Source of the DNA: Sinomonas notoginsengisoli
GTDB lineage: Bacteria > Actinomycetota > Actinomycetes > Actinomycetales > Micrococcaceae
Length of the DNA: 64,000 nt
NCBI RefSeq assembly: GCF_021554725.1
Contig: NZ_JAIZDP010000001.1
Location: forward strand, 1,140,656 to 1,204,655
Direction of reading: 5' to 3'
Shown here: piece by piece, positions 17,462 through 25,304 of the stretch
Position numbering within the stretch: position 1 is the first letter of the stretch
Layout: the number at the start of each line of letters is the position of its first letter
Notes under the pieces: generated by a model
Database searches by the model: none
Seen by the model: only the letters and a program-made list of their open reading frames with translations
Told to the model about the DNA's origin: nothing
Made by a program: the position numbers and the translations under genes

Positions 17462-18421
17462 TCAGCTGGCGAGCTTCGCAGACCGCGCGAACGCGGCGTG
17501 GACCTTCGCCCCAATCGCTTCAGGCGCCTCGAGGTCGGCCCAATGGATGCGGACAACGACCCACCCCATCGCAGCCAAGGCGTTCTCACGGCGGCGTTCG
17601 GCCAGGAGGACCTCGCGTGTCGGGCTGTAGTCGAAGTACTTTACTGCGCCGTCGAACTCGAGGATGACCCTGAGCTCCGGCCACGCGAAATCCGCCCGGA
17701 AGATGCCCTCCTGGGTGACCACCTCGAACTGTAGTTCCGGAGCCGGAATGCCCGCGGCGACCAGTGCCAGACGCGTCCGCGTCTCGCCAGCCGATTCGGA
17801 CCGGCGGTCGATCACTCCGAGCAGCCGCGCTACACGTCGAGCCCCGCGTGAGATTCGCGAGCGTTCCGCCGCGGCGGCGATGTCCGCGATCGATACCCCC
17901 AGACGCAGGCCGCTATCCCCGATCACCGCAGCACGTTCCAGATCGAGCACTCTGGCGCAGTCAGCGATGGTCCTCGCCGCCGACGTGAGACACAGCCTTC
18001 GCCCGTTTCGGATCACACTGACGACGTCCTCCTCTCCGAGCGGCTGACGGTGTGGTGCCACATCAGATCCGTGGCTTCCCGACGACGACGCGTAGGAGAC
18101 GGTGACGTGGACCTGAGAGCCGACGTCCCACACGGCGCATCCGAGGAGGCGCGCAGCCGTCATGTGGCTGTAGATCGCAGGCGTCGACCGTGATGCGGCG
18201 TGCGCTTCGATGCGCAAGAGGTCCCTCTCCCAGGGAGATGCCGCGCTCCAGACAGAACTGGGAACATAGGCGCCCCGGCGGATGCGGTGGATGACCCTGA
18301 TCCGGACGGCAGCGGTGAGAACGCGATCTGTGATGCCTGCTGTTGCCAACGCATCTGTGGTGGCGATGTGTGACGCGGGCCATCGGTCCTTGACGAGCGT
18401 CCTCAGGGCTGCAGATTCCAT
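17462..18421 (-). CDS. AbiEi-like winged-helix / DUF559-type endonuclease-fold protein
   Basis: A 319-residue protein of a type common in actinobacteria. The N-terminus (about 1-60) looks like the AbiEi antitoxin winged helix: TTDALATAGITDRVL then RRGAYVP. The C-terminal region (about 225-315) carries a PD-(D/E)XK-like core: FRADFAWPELRVILEFDG, a downstream Lys (VKYF), the helix RRRENALAAMGW, and VVRIHW, as in DUF559/Vsr-like proteins. No AbiEii-type toxin is adjacent, so a toxin-antitoxin role is not supported locally. It may be a solitary nuclease or DNA-binding protein. A related dyad sequence lies on each side of the gene (17400-17436 and 18538-18573). Confidence 0.82.
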   Translation of the reverse strand: MESAALRTLVKDRWPASHIATTDALATAGITDRVLTAAVRIRVIHRIRRGAYVPSSVWSAASPWERDLLRIEAHAASRSTPAIYSHMTAARLLGCAVWDVGSQVHVTVSYASSSGSHGSDVAPHRQPLGEEDVVSVIRNGRRLCLTSAARTIADCARVLDLERAAVIGDSGLRLGVSIADIAAAAERSRISRGARRVARLLGVIDRRSESAGETRTRLALVAAGIPAPELQFEVVTQEGIFRADFAWPELRVILEFDGAVKYFDYSPTREVLLAERRRENALAAMGWVVVRIHWADLEAPEAIGAKVHAAFARSAKLAS

Positions 18422-18537
18422 GCCGCCAGTCTGTCGGTCCTGCGCGGCGCACGCGACCGCATTCAGCCCACCTGTGGATAACCGCCTGCGCCTCTAGGCA
18501 CACTGGCCGCCCCGGTCTGTGCATATTCGGCCCGGGG

Positions 18538-18573
18538 CCGCATGATCGGCGCTGCCCGGCGCCGATCATGCGG
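18538..18573. terminator. Perfect 15-bp hairpin between two minus-strand genes
   Basis: Arms CCGCATGATCGGCGC (18538-18552) and its exact complement (18559-18573) flank the loop TGCCCG. It lies 98 bp downstream of the AlkZ-like gene stop and 117 bp upstream of the AbiEi-like start, so it probably ends the former's transcript. A degenerate relative is at 17400-17436. Confidence 0.6.
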
Positions 18574-18670
18574 TGCAGAGCCGGTCATGAGGTCCAGAGC
18601 CGATCGCCTTGTCCCCAGCCGCTCGTGATGTCGCCGGGCGGAGGGTGACTCAGAGGCGCAAGGCCCGCGG

Positions 18671-19792
18671 TCAGCCCGCCCAGAAGGACTCGATGCAAGC
18701 CAGCGCCTTCGCCAGGCCAGCCGCGGTGGCGGGGCCAAGGTCCTCAAAGAGCTCAGGCTCAACACTGGGCGCGCGTGAGGTCCCGCCCTTGGTCCACGTG
18801 CCCACAGCACGGCCCCCCACCGTGATCATTGACCTGAAGACACCGTTCAGCCCCGGGATGATCCGCTCGAGATAGGCGTCGGGGACGGCCACGGACCGGT
18901 CCGGGTATCCGATCGCGAGCTCGTCGAAGCCGGGCACCGCAACCACCGCACGGGACCCGGCACGAGAGGCCGCGAGCGCGGCAACCTCCGGCGCGCAGTA
19001 CAGCGTCCGCCCGTCGAACGGCACACTGGCAAACGCCGCTGCCGCAGCGGAGAAGGGCCCGCGGACCGCGCCGAGCGGCTGGCCGATCCACCATGCGAAG
19101 TCGCGCTCGCCTACCGGGCCGTGGGAGGCAATGTACCGCGCGGCGAGGTGCTCGACGGCGTCGTGGTCCCTCAGCGCGTCACCCGGGGGGAGCCACTCGT
19201 CGGCGAGCCGGAACTCCTGCTGCCTCCCGCGCAACGGCCCCTGCACGAGCACCAGCCGGTGGCTCAGGATCGAGACCAGATGGATCCCGCGCTGGGCGGC
19301 CGTGGGCTGCCCGGCAGCTTCGAACGCGGCGAACAGCTCCGCCCGTGTCATCCCTGCGCCCCCGGCGAGCCGCTCCTCGGCGACCTTGCGCACGACGGCA
19401 ACATCCTCCTCAGTGATCCCCAGTTCCCGATGCCGCGGGGAGGCGGACCGCATGACCCGGTCTGCCGCGAGCCCGACGAATGTCCGGACATCCTCTCCCG
19501 CGACAGTGAACAGGGTGCCCCTCATCGTCCAGGTCCGCACCATCGCGCCGCTGGCAAAGGCCTCCAGCACCGCGGACTCGGCGCACGCTCTCGTCCGCAC
19601 GGCCACCTGGAGCAGGCCCGACGCGAGGTTCTGGCTCTGCAGAGCGGTCATCCGGCGCACCGCGGACACGGGGTCTGCCGCGAGGCCCAGCCGCTCCCCC
19701 ACTAAGGCGACCGGAAGGAGCCCTTGGGCGGCCAGCCTCAGGCGGGCCAGCGCCGTCGTGCTCACAGGGCGGGCCACCATGGAAGGTTTCAT
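18671..19792 (-). CDS. AlkZ-like (HTH_42) winged-helix DNA glycosylase family protein
   Basis: A 373-residue member of the HTH_42 (YcaQ/AlkZ-like) family, several tandem winged helices that excise alkylated or crosslinked bases in characterised members. The N-terminal stretch RMTALQSQNLASGL supplies a QxQ motif like the catalytic pair of AlkZ proteins, and TWTMRGTLFTV is the family-typical element after it. Later blocks include FAWWIGQPLG and FRSMITVGGRAVGTW. ATG 19792 is preferred: the frame opens 35 codons earlier, but those codons are low-complexity basic sequence. A lyase or glycosylase function is inferred from family, and the substrate is unknown. Confidence 0.86.
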   Translation of the reverse strand: MKPSMVARPVSTTALARLRLAAQGLLPVALVGERLGLAADPVSAVRRMTALQSQNLASGLLQVAVRTRACAESAVLEAFASGAMVRTWTMRGTLFTVAGEDVRTFVGLAADRVMRSASPRHRELGITEEDVAVVRKVAEERLAGGAGMTRAELFAAFEAAGQPTAAQRGIHLVSILSHRLVLVQGPLRGRQQEFRLADEWLPPGDALRDHDAVEHLAARYIASHGPVGERDFAWWIGQPLGAVRGPFSAAAAAFASVPFDGRTLYCAPEVAALAASRAGSRAVVAVPGFDELAIGYPDRSVAVPDAYLERIIPGLNGVFRSMITVGGRAVGTWTKGGTSRAPSVEPELFEDLGPATAAGLAKALACIESFWAG

Positions 19793-19808
19793 GCCCCCAT
19801 GATCGCCC

Positions 19809-19837
19809 CGGATGCGGACCATCTGTGTCCGCATCCG
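19809..19837. terminator. Hairpin closing the acyl-CoA operon
   Basis: CGGATGCGGAC and its exact complement separated by 7 nt, 15 bp past the thiolase stop on the minus strand. There is no U-tract, but it is the only strong structure before the next minus-strand gene. Confidence 0.55.
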
Positions 19838-19851
19838 TCCAGAACTCAGGG

Positions 19852-21135
19852 TCAGCGCTCGAGGAGCAGCGCGTCGCCCTGTCCCCCGCCGCCGCACAGT
19901 GCCACGGCTGCCCGACCGGAGCCGCGGCGAAGCAGCTCGTGCACGGCTGTGACGACGACCCGGGCGCCGGAGGAGCCGATGGGGTGCCCGATCGCGATCG
20001 CCCCGCCGTTCACATTGACCCGGTCCATGGGCACGCCGAGCAGGGCCGCGGAGTGCGCCGCCACGGTCGCGAAGGCCTCGTTGATCTCCACGACGTCGAG
20101 CTCGCCGGCGGGCCAGCCCTCCCGCGCCAGCGCGGCCGCAATGGCCTTGGCCGGCTTGTCCGGCAGTGTGGTGTCCGGCCCGGCGATCTGCCCGTGAGCG
20201 CGGACGACGGCGAGCACCTCCAGCGCACGACGCTCCGCTTCCGCGCGGGTCGTCAGCACCACGGCGGAGGCACCATCAGAGATGGGCGAGGCATTGCCGG
20301 CGGTGACGGTACCGTCCGGGGAGAAGGCCGGGCGTAGGCGGGCGAGGGTCTCGGCCGTCGACTCGGGGCGGATGCCCTCGTCCTCGCTCACCTCCAGCAC
20401 CGCGCCCTTGCGCTGCGGGACCTTGACGGGCACGATCTCCTCGGCCCAGACCCCGGAGGAGGCCGCGGCGCCCGCGCGGACATGTGAGGCTGCGGCAACG
20501 ATGTCAGCCTCCTCGCGCGTGAGCCCGAGGGCCGCGTTGGCACGGTCCGTGGCGAGGCCCATGGCCTCGTGGTCGAAGGCATCGGTGAGGCCGTCGTGCG
20601 CCGTCGAGTCGATGAGCTCCATGGAGCCGTACGCCGACCCCGCACGGGTCCCTGGGAGCAGGCGCGGCGCCTGGCTCATGGACTCCTGGCCACCAGCCAC
20701 CACCACGGAAACCTCGCCGAGGCGCAGCATGCGCGAGGCCTCGATCACTGCGGACAGGCCCGAGAGGCACACCTTGTTGAGGGTGATCGCGGGTGTTGTG
20801 AGCGGGATCCCGGCGGCGACGGCGGACTGCCGGGCCGGGTTCTGGCCGGCGCCGCCCTGGAGCACGTGGCCCATGATGACGGCGTCCACATCCTCGGGCG
20901 CGATCCCGGCCCGAGCGAGGACCCCACCGATCGCCGTGCTGCCGAGCTCGACGGCGGACAGCCCGGCGAGCTGCCCGAGCAGCTTGCCCTGCGGCGTACG
21001 GGCGGCGCCGACGATGACAACATCGTCTGGGGCGGCCAGCGCAGGGACATGACCCCCCACCGTTGAGGGGTCATGTCCCAGCGTTGAGGGGTCATGTCCC
21101 TGCGCGTCCGCGCCGGCATTCTGGGTCTCGGTCAT
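19852..21135 (-). CDS. Acetyl-CoA acetyltransferase (thiolase)
   Basis: A 427-residue thiolase, last gene of the acyl-CoA operon. The nucleophilic cysteine lies in LNKVCLSGLSAVIEA, the His in GGAIAIGHPIGSSGAR, and the second catalytic Cys in ALCGGGGQGDALL; NEAFATVAAHSAALLG completes the active site. It should cleave 3-ketoacyl-CoA or condense acetyl-CoA. The N-terminus is extended by about 36 residues with a tandem GHDPSTL/GHDPSTV heptad encoded by a 21-bp DNA repeat. The catalytic fold starts at DDVVIVGAARTP. The start is uncertain: an in-frame GTG inside the repeat (STV) would remove most of the extension. It overlaps the ligase stop by 4 bp. Confidence 0.93.
   Translation of the reverse strand: MTETQNAGADAQGHDPSTLGHDPSTVGGHVPALAAPDDVVIVGAARTPQGKLLGQLAGLSAVELGSTAIGGVLARAGIAPEDVDAVIMGHVLQGGAGQNPARQSAVAAGIPLTTPAITLNKVCLSGLSAVIEASRMLRLGEVSVVVAGGQESMSQAPRLLPGTRAGSAYGSMELIDSTAHDGLTDAFDHEAMGLATDRANAALGLTREEADIVAAASHVRAGAAASSGVWAEEIVPVKVPQRKGAVLEVSEDEGIRPESTAETLARLRPAFSPDGTVTAGNASPISDGASAVVLTTRAEAERRALEVLAVVRAHGQIAGPDTTLPDKPAKAIAAALAREGWPAGELDVVEINEAFATVAAHSAALLGVPMDRVNVNGGAIAIGHPIGSSGARVVVTAVHELLRRGSGRAAVALCGGGGQGDALLLER
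21044..21102. repeat. Tandem and inverted 13-bp repeats in the thiolase 5' end
   Basis: GGGGTCATGTCCC occurs at 21067-21079 and 21088-21100 inside a 21-bp tandem unit, and its complement GGGACATGACCCC occurs at 21044-21056. Three copies within 57 bp make alternative hairpins possible in the mRNA start region. The repeats are in frame (7 residues per unit). Confidence 0.85.
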
Positions 21136-22799
21136 CGTGCTCCTTCCGCGGCCGCGAGGGCGCGCAGTTCGTGCTTGAGGGTCTTGCCCGTGGAGGTCTT
21201 GGGCAGCTCGGCGGTGAAGTGGATCTCGCGCGGGACCTTGAACCCGGCAATGAGGCCCCGCACATGCTCGGACAGGACCTCGGCGGTGAGTTCCGAGGCC
21301 CGGGACCGGACCACGAAGGCCACGGGACGCTCACCCCACCGCTCGTCCGGCATGCCGATCACCGCGGCGTCGAGCACGTCGGGGTGGGAGACGATGGCCT
21401 GCTCGACCTCGATCGTCGAGATGTTTTCCCCGCCGGAGATGACAATGTCCTTCGCCCGGTCCTTGAGCTGGATGTACCCGTCCGGGTGCATGACACCGAG
21501 GTCGCCGGTGTGGAACCAGCCGCCCGCGAAGACGCGTTCCGTGGCGTCGGAGTCCTTATAGTAGCCGAGCATGACGTTGTTGCCGCGGAGCACGATCTCG
21601 CCAAGGGTCTCCCCGTCAGCGGGGACATCGCGCATGTCCAGGTCCACAACCCGCGCTGTCTCCGCCTGCACCATCCCCACGCCCTGTCGGGACAGCTTCG
21701 CAGCACGCTCATCGGGTGAGAGCGAATCCCACGCGTGCTGGTACTCGCAGATCGTGTACGGCCCGTAGACCTCGGTGAGCCCGTACACGTGCACCACCGT
21801 CACACCGAGGTCGGCGAGGCGGCGGATGATCGTGGGCGAGGGCGGGGCCCCGGCGGTCGTGATCTTCAGCGGGGTTCTGCCGGGCACGGTAAGCGCGTGC
21901 GCCTGGTCCGCGTCGGCGATGATCGAGCACACCGTGGGTGCCCCACAGAGGTGGGTCACGCCGTCGTCGAGCGCCGCCCAGACCGCGTCGGCGCGGACGG
22001 CGCGCAGGCACACGTGCGTGCCCGCGGCCGCGGTGACCGCCCAAGGCGTGCACCAGCCGTTGCAGTGAAACATCGGCAGGGTCCACAGGTAGCGCGTCGC
22101 GCCGTCGAAGCCCTGGTGGTGCGACTCCCCGAGCGCGTTCAGGTAGGCGCCGCGGTGGGAGTACAGGACACCCTTGGGCTTGCCGGTGGTGCCGGAGGTG
22201 TAGTTGAGCGTAATGGGCACCTGCTCGTCGTCGACGCCCCACGGGAGGAACGCCGCGTCCGCCGCGCCCGCGAGGAAATCGGCGTACAGCTCGCGCTCCC
22301 CCACCCCTTCCGCGGCTCCGTGCCCGGTATGCACGCCGGCGCGCACGACGGCGGCCGCGGCCTCGTGCGCGCCCGGAACCTCGGTGTCGGGAACCACGAC
22401 GACCGGCACCTCGGCGGCGGGCCCGCCCAGATGCGCGACGTCGTCGACGGTCGTCAGCAATTCGGTGTCCGCGAACAGGAGGGCGGCCTCGGAGTGCTCG
22501 AGGATGTACTTGACCTCGTGCGGCGCCAGGCGTGTGTTGAGGGCCACGAGGACGCCGCCCGCGAGCGGCACCGCAAAGTGCGCGATGAGCAGCTCGGGAA
22601 CATTGGGCGCGAGGAACGCGACGCGGTCGCCAGGCTGGATGCGGGCCTTGAGGGCCTTCGCGACGCGCTGTGCCTCGGCGCCGAACTCGGCGTAGGTATA
22701 GCGGCGCGAGCCGTGCTCGATCGCCGTCCTGTCGGGGAAGACGGCCGTGGAGCGCTCGAGGAAGCGCAGCGGGCTCAGTGCTGAGAAGTTGGCTTGCAT
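21132..22799 (-). CDS. Acyl-CoA ligase (AMP-dependent synthetase)
   Basis: A 555-residue adenylate-forming enzyme that activates a carboxylic acid as its CoA thioester. The P-loop-like YTSGTTGKPKGVLYSH sits near residue 190; VYGLTEVYGP is the adenine-binding motif A5; GGWFHTGDLGVMHPDGYIQL is the A7/A8 region with the hinge Asp-Arg (KDRAKD); and the C-terminal PKTSTGKTLKHEL holds the catalytic Lys. The pattern resembles FadD/AlkK-type medium- or long-chain ligases. Context (acyl-CoA dehydrogenase, hydroxyacyl-CoA dehydrogenase, thiolase) supports fatty-acid or related acid degradation. SD GAGGAG precedes the ATG; the stop overlaps the thiolase start. Confidence 0.94.
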   Translation of the reverse strand: MQANFSALSPLRFLERSTAVFPDRTAIEHGSRRYTYAEFGAEAQRVAKALKARIQPGDRVAFLAPNVPELLIAHFAVPLAGGVLVALNTRLAPHEVKYILEHSEAALLFADTELLTTVDDVAHLGGPAAEVPVVVVPDTEVPGAHEAAAAVVRAGVHTGHGAAEGVGERELYADFLAGAADAAFLPWGVDDEQVPITLNYTSGTTGKPKGVLYSHRGAYLNALGESHHQGFDGATRYLWTLPMFHCNGWCTPWAVTAAAGTHVCLRAVRADAVWAALDDGVTHLCGAPTVCSIIADADQAHALTVPGRTPLKITTAGAPPSPTIIRRLADLGVTVVHVYGLTEVYGPYTICEYQHAWDSLSPDERAAKLSRQGVGMVQAETARVVDLDMRDVPADGETLGEIVLRGNNVMLGYYKDSDATERVFAGGWFHTGDLGVMHPDGYIQLKDRAKDIVISGGENISTIEVEQAIVSHPDVLDAAVIGMPDERWGERPVAFVVRSRASELTAEVLSEHVRGLIAGFKVPREIHFTAELPKTSTGKTLKHELRALAAAEGAR

Positions 22800-22815
22800 C
22801 GTTTCTCCTCGCCGC

Positions 22816-24006
22816 TCAGGCGAACGCGCCCACGCCGGTGATGTCCCGGCCGATCAGGAGGGCCTGGACGCTCTCGGTGCCCTCGTACGTGTGGATGGAC
22901 TCGATGTCCATCATGTGGCGCACCACGTGGTTCTCGAGGAGGATGCCGTTGCCGCCGAGGAGGTCGCGTGCCGTGGCGGCGATGAGGCGGGCCTTGCGCG
23001 TGTTGTGGTACTTGGCCATGGACGCCTGCGTGGGCTGCATCCGGCCCTCTGCGTCGAGGCCTGCGAGGTGCACACAGTGCAGCTGCATGCTCGTGAGCTC
23101 GGCAAGCATCTGGGCCAGGCGGTCCTGGACGAGCTGGAACTTCGCGAGCGGCTTGCCGAACTGGACGCGCTGGTTCGCGTACTGGACGGCGGCCTCATAG
23201 CATGCGGTCGCGTGGCCAAGGGCTGACCAGGCCACGCCGAGGCGCGTCGCGACGAGCACCTTCGATGTGTCCTTGAACGTCCTCGCCCCCGGCAGCACGT
23301 TGTCCTTCGGGATCCGCACGCCGCTGAGGCGGATGCGCGCCTGGTGGATCGCGCGGAGTGAGCCCTTGCCCTCGATGACCTCGGCCTCGTAGCCGGGAGT
23401 GTCCTGCTCAACGAGGAAGCCGCGCACGTTGCCCTCCTCGTCGCGGGCCCACACCACTGTCACGCCGCCGGAGGCGCCGTTGCCGATCCACTTCTTCTCA
23501 CCGTCGAGGACCCAGTGGTCCCCATCGAGGCGCGCGGTGGTCGTCAGGCTCACGGAGTCGGAGCCATGGTCCGGCTCGGTGAGCGCGAACGAGCCGAGCT
23601 CCTCTCCCCGGGCGAGCGGTCCGAGCCAGCGGTCCTTCTGCTCATCGGAGCCGTGGAATGCGATCGAGCGCAGCGCGAGGCCTCCCTGGACGGCCACGAC
23701 CGTGCCGAGCGAGCCATCGCCGCGGGAGACCTCCATGTTGACCAGACCCGCGGCCAAGGGGCTCATCGGCGCGAGGCCGGGCACGTCGATGCCGTCCGCG
23801 AGGAGGTTCAGCTGGCCCATGCGCTTGACGAGGTGCAGCGGGTACTCGGCGCGGTCCCAGTACTCGTTCATCTCGGGCAGCGCCTCGTCGATGAACCCGC
23901 GGGCGCGCTCCCAGTGGGCGCGGTCCTCGGCGGTGACGCCTCCGAAGGAGGAGAAGACCGAGTAGTAGTCGGTGTCGAGGGCTGCGGAGACGTCATAGTC
24001 GGGCAT
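22816..24006 (-). CDS. Acyl-CoA dehydrogenase (glutaryl-CoA dehydrogenase-like)
   Basis: A 396-residue FAD enzyme. Recognisable parts are GSFALTEPDHGSDSVSLTTTA (flavin/substrate loop), KKWIGNGASGGVTVVWARD, RVQFGKPLAKFQLVQDRLAQM, ARDLLGGNGILLENHVVRHM and IHTYEGTESVQALLIGR. In the last, the Glu of YEGT is the catalytic base position of glutaryl/short-chain dehydrogenases. The overall pattern is closest to the glutaryl-CoA dehydrogenase branch, but decarboxylation cannot be assumed. It lies 16 bp upstream of the ligase and 61 bp after the hydroxyacyl-CoA dehydrogenase, all on one strand. Confidence 0.94.
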   Translation of the reverse strand: MPDYDVSAALDTDYYSVFSSFGGVTAEDRAHWERARGFIDEALPEMNEYWDRAEYPLHLVKRMGQLNLLADGIDVPGLAPMSPLAAGLVNMEVSRGDGSLGTVVAVQGGLALRSIAFHGSDEQKDRWLGPLARGEELGSFALTEPDHGSDSVSLTTTARLDGDHWVLDGEKKWIGNGASGGVTVVWARDEEGNVRGFLVEQDTPGYEAEVIEGKGSLRAIHQARIRLSGVRIPKDNVLPGARTFKDTSKVLVATRLGVAWSALGHATACYEAAVQYANQRVQFGKPLAKFQLVQDRLAQMLAELTSMQLHCVHLAGLDAEGRMQPTQASMAKYHNTRKARLIAATARDLLGGNGILLENHVVRHMMDIESIHTYEGTESVQALLIGRDITGVGAFA

Positions 24007-24067
24007 GGCGGGCCTTTCTCGAAGCAGTGGGGCTTGCGGACTTGCGTGGGGTCAGTGGACCGGGGGG

Positions 24068-25255
24068 TCAGGGGCTCGGGGCCAGGAGCGGGGTGAGGCC
24101 GCCAGCCGGGTAGTTCGCGCCCAGGACCATACAGCGGTCGATGTCCCCGATGGAGGAGACGACTCCCTGGGCGAGCATGATCTCGACTTCCTCGGCGAGG
24201 GCAGCGCGGACGCGCTCGAGAACCTTGGCCTGGTCCACCGGGTTCTCGGCTGTGCCGGTGCCGCCCCCCGGCGCCAGGAGGGCGGCGGCCTCGGGTGAGA
24301 TGGCGCCGTCGTCCGCGAGAAGGCGGCGCACCCCGGCGTCCGCGGCAGAGGCGAGCCAGGGCGAGAGCGGGAACCGCTCAGGGTACGCGGCGTGCATGGT
24401 GGCACAGATGTGCTGCTGGACTGCCGTGCCGATGTAGCCGATGAGGGTCAGCGGAGTCATCGGCAGGTTCCACGGGGCCAGGGCGCGGTCGACTGCAAGC
24501 GGGTCGCCCCCTGCGGCGGCCGCCGCCTCGACCTCGGCGAGGACCTCCGCGAAGAGCCGTGTGAGGAGCCGGTTGACCACGAATCCGGGAGCGTCGGCAA
24601 CGGGGATCGCCGTCTTGCCGAGGGCAGCGGCGAGCTGGGCGGCGGCGGCCATGGCCTCGTCGGAGGCGCCCGAGGTCCGCACGAGCTCGAGGAGCGGCAG
24701 GACCGCGACGGGATTGAAGAAGTGGAAGCCCACGACGCGCTCGGGGTGTTCGAGGCCCTCGGCCATCGCCTCGACCGAGAGGGAGGACGTGTTCGTCAGG
24801 AGGAGGGCGCCCGGGGCGATCGCGGCCTCGACGGCGGCGAAGACGTGACGCTTGACCGTCAGCTCCTCGAAGACGGCCTCGATCACGGCGTCGCAGCCGG
24901 CGAAGTCGGCAGGGTCGGTGGTGCCTGTGATGAGGTCCGCGGTCGCGGCGGCTTCGCCCGGGGCGAGGCGGCCCTTGGCCTCGGCACGCTCGAGCCGGGC
25001 GCGGATCCCTGTGAGGGCCGAGTCGACCCGCTCGGCAGACAGGTCGCTCATCATCACCGGGACGCGGAGCTGCTGGGCGAAGAGCGTCGCGAGCTGGCTG
25101 GCCATGAGCCCTGCGCCGACCACACCGACGGCGCGCACTGAGCTAGCGGAGCTGGCGGAGCTTGCGGACGACGGCGCGTGGCCCGGCTGGGCGGAGACCG
25201 CGGATTCGGTCCCGGCGAGGGCAGAGGCGGACGCGGCATCTGTGAGGTGGGGCAC
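24068..25255 (-). CDS. 3-hydroxyacyl-CoA dehydrogenase
   Basis: A 395-residue NAD-dependent enzyme oxidising 3-hydroxyacyl-CoA. The Rossmann motif VGVVGAGLMASQLA starts near residue 43, preceded by a disordered Ser/Ala extension with an SSA repeat. NTSSLSVEAMAEGLEHPERVVGFHFFNPV has the catalytic His-Glu region, and DAPGFVVNRLLTRLFAEVLAEVE begins the helical C-terminal domain, which is followed by a second, partial copy. At 395 residues it is longer than stand-alone enzymes (about 285). GTG 25255 is supported by a promoter whose predicted +1 falls on it. It is transcribed after tetR, with an operator-like palindrome in the gap. Confidence 0.92.
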   Translation of the reverse strand: MPHLTDAASASALAGTESAVSAQPGHAPSSASSASSASSVRAVGVVGAGLMASQLATLFAQQLRVPVMMSDLSAERVDSALTGIRARLERAEAKGRLAPGEAAATADLITGTTDPADFAGCDAVIEAVFEELTVKRHVFAAVEAAIAPGALLLTNTSSLSVEAMAEGLEHPERVVGFHFFNPVAVLPLLELVRTSGASDEAMAAAAQLAAALGKTAIPVADAPGFVVNRLLTRLFAEVLAEVEAAAAAGGDPLAVDRALAPWNLPMTPLTLIGYIGTAVQQHICATMHAAYPERFPLSPWLASAADAGVRRLLADDGAISPEAAALLAPGGGTGTAENPVDQAKVLERVRAALAEEVEIMLAQGVVSSIGDIDRCMVLGANYPAGGLTPLLAPSP

Positions 25256-25261
25256 GTCCCC

Positions 25262-25291
25262 ATGTAATCGTGAAACTGAGTCTCACGTCAA
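25262..25291 (-). promoter_or_regulatory. Promoter with TetR operator-like palindrome in its spacer
   Basis: On the minus strand TTGACG (25286-25291) and TTACAT (25262-25267) are 18 bp apart. The 17-bp near-palindrome GTGAAACTGAGTCTCAC (25270-25286) fills the spacer. The predicted start point is about 25255, the GTG of the dehydrogenase. The adjoining TetR protein is the obvious candidate ligand. Confidence 0.65.
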
Positions 25292-25304
25292 GCGAAACCC
25301 AGTA

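Noticed and set aside
17462..18421. Complete AbiE-type toxin-antitoxin system
   Set aside because: Only the antitoxin-like winged helix is recognisable and no nucleotidyltransferase toxin gene lies next to it.
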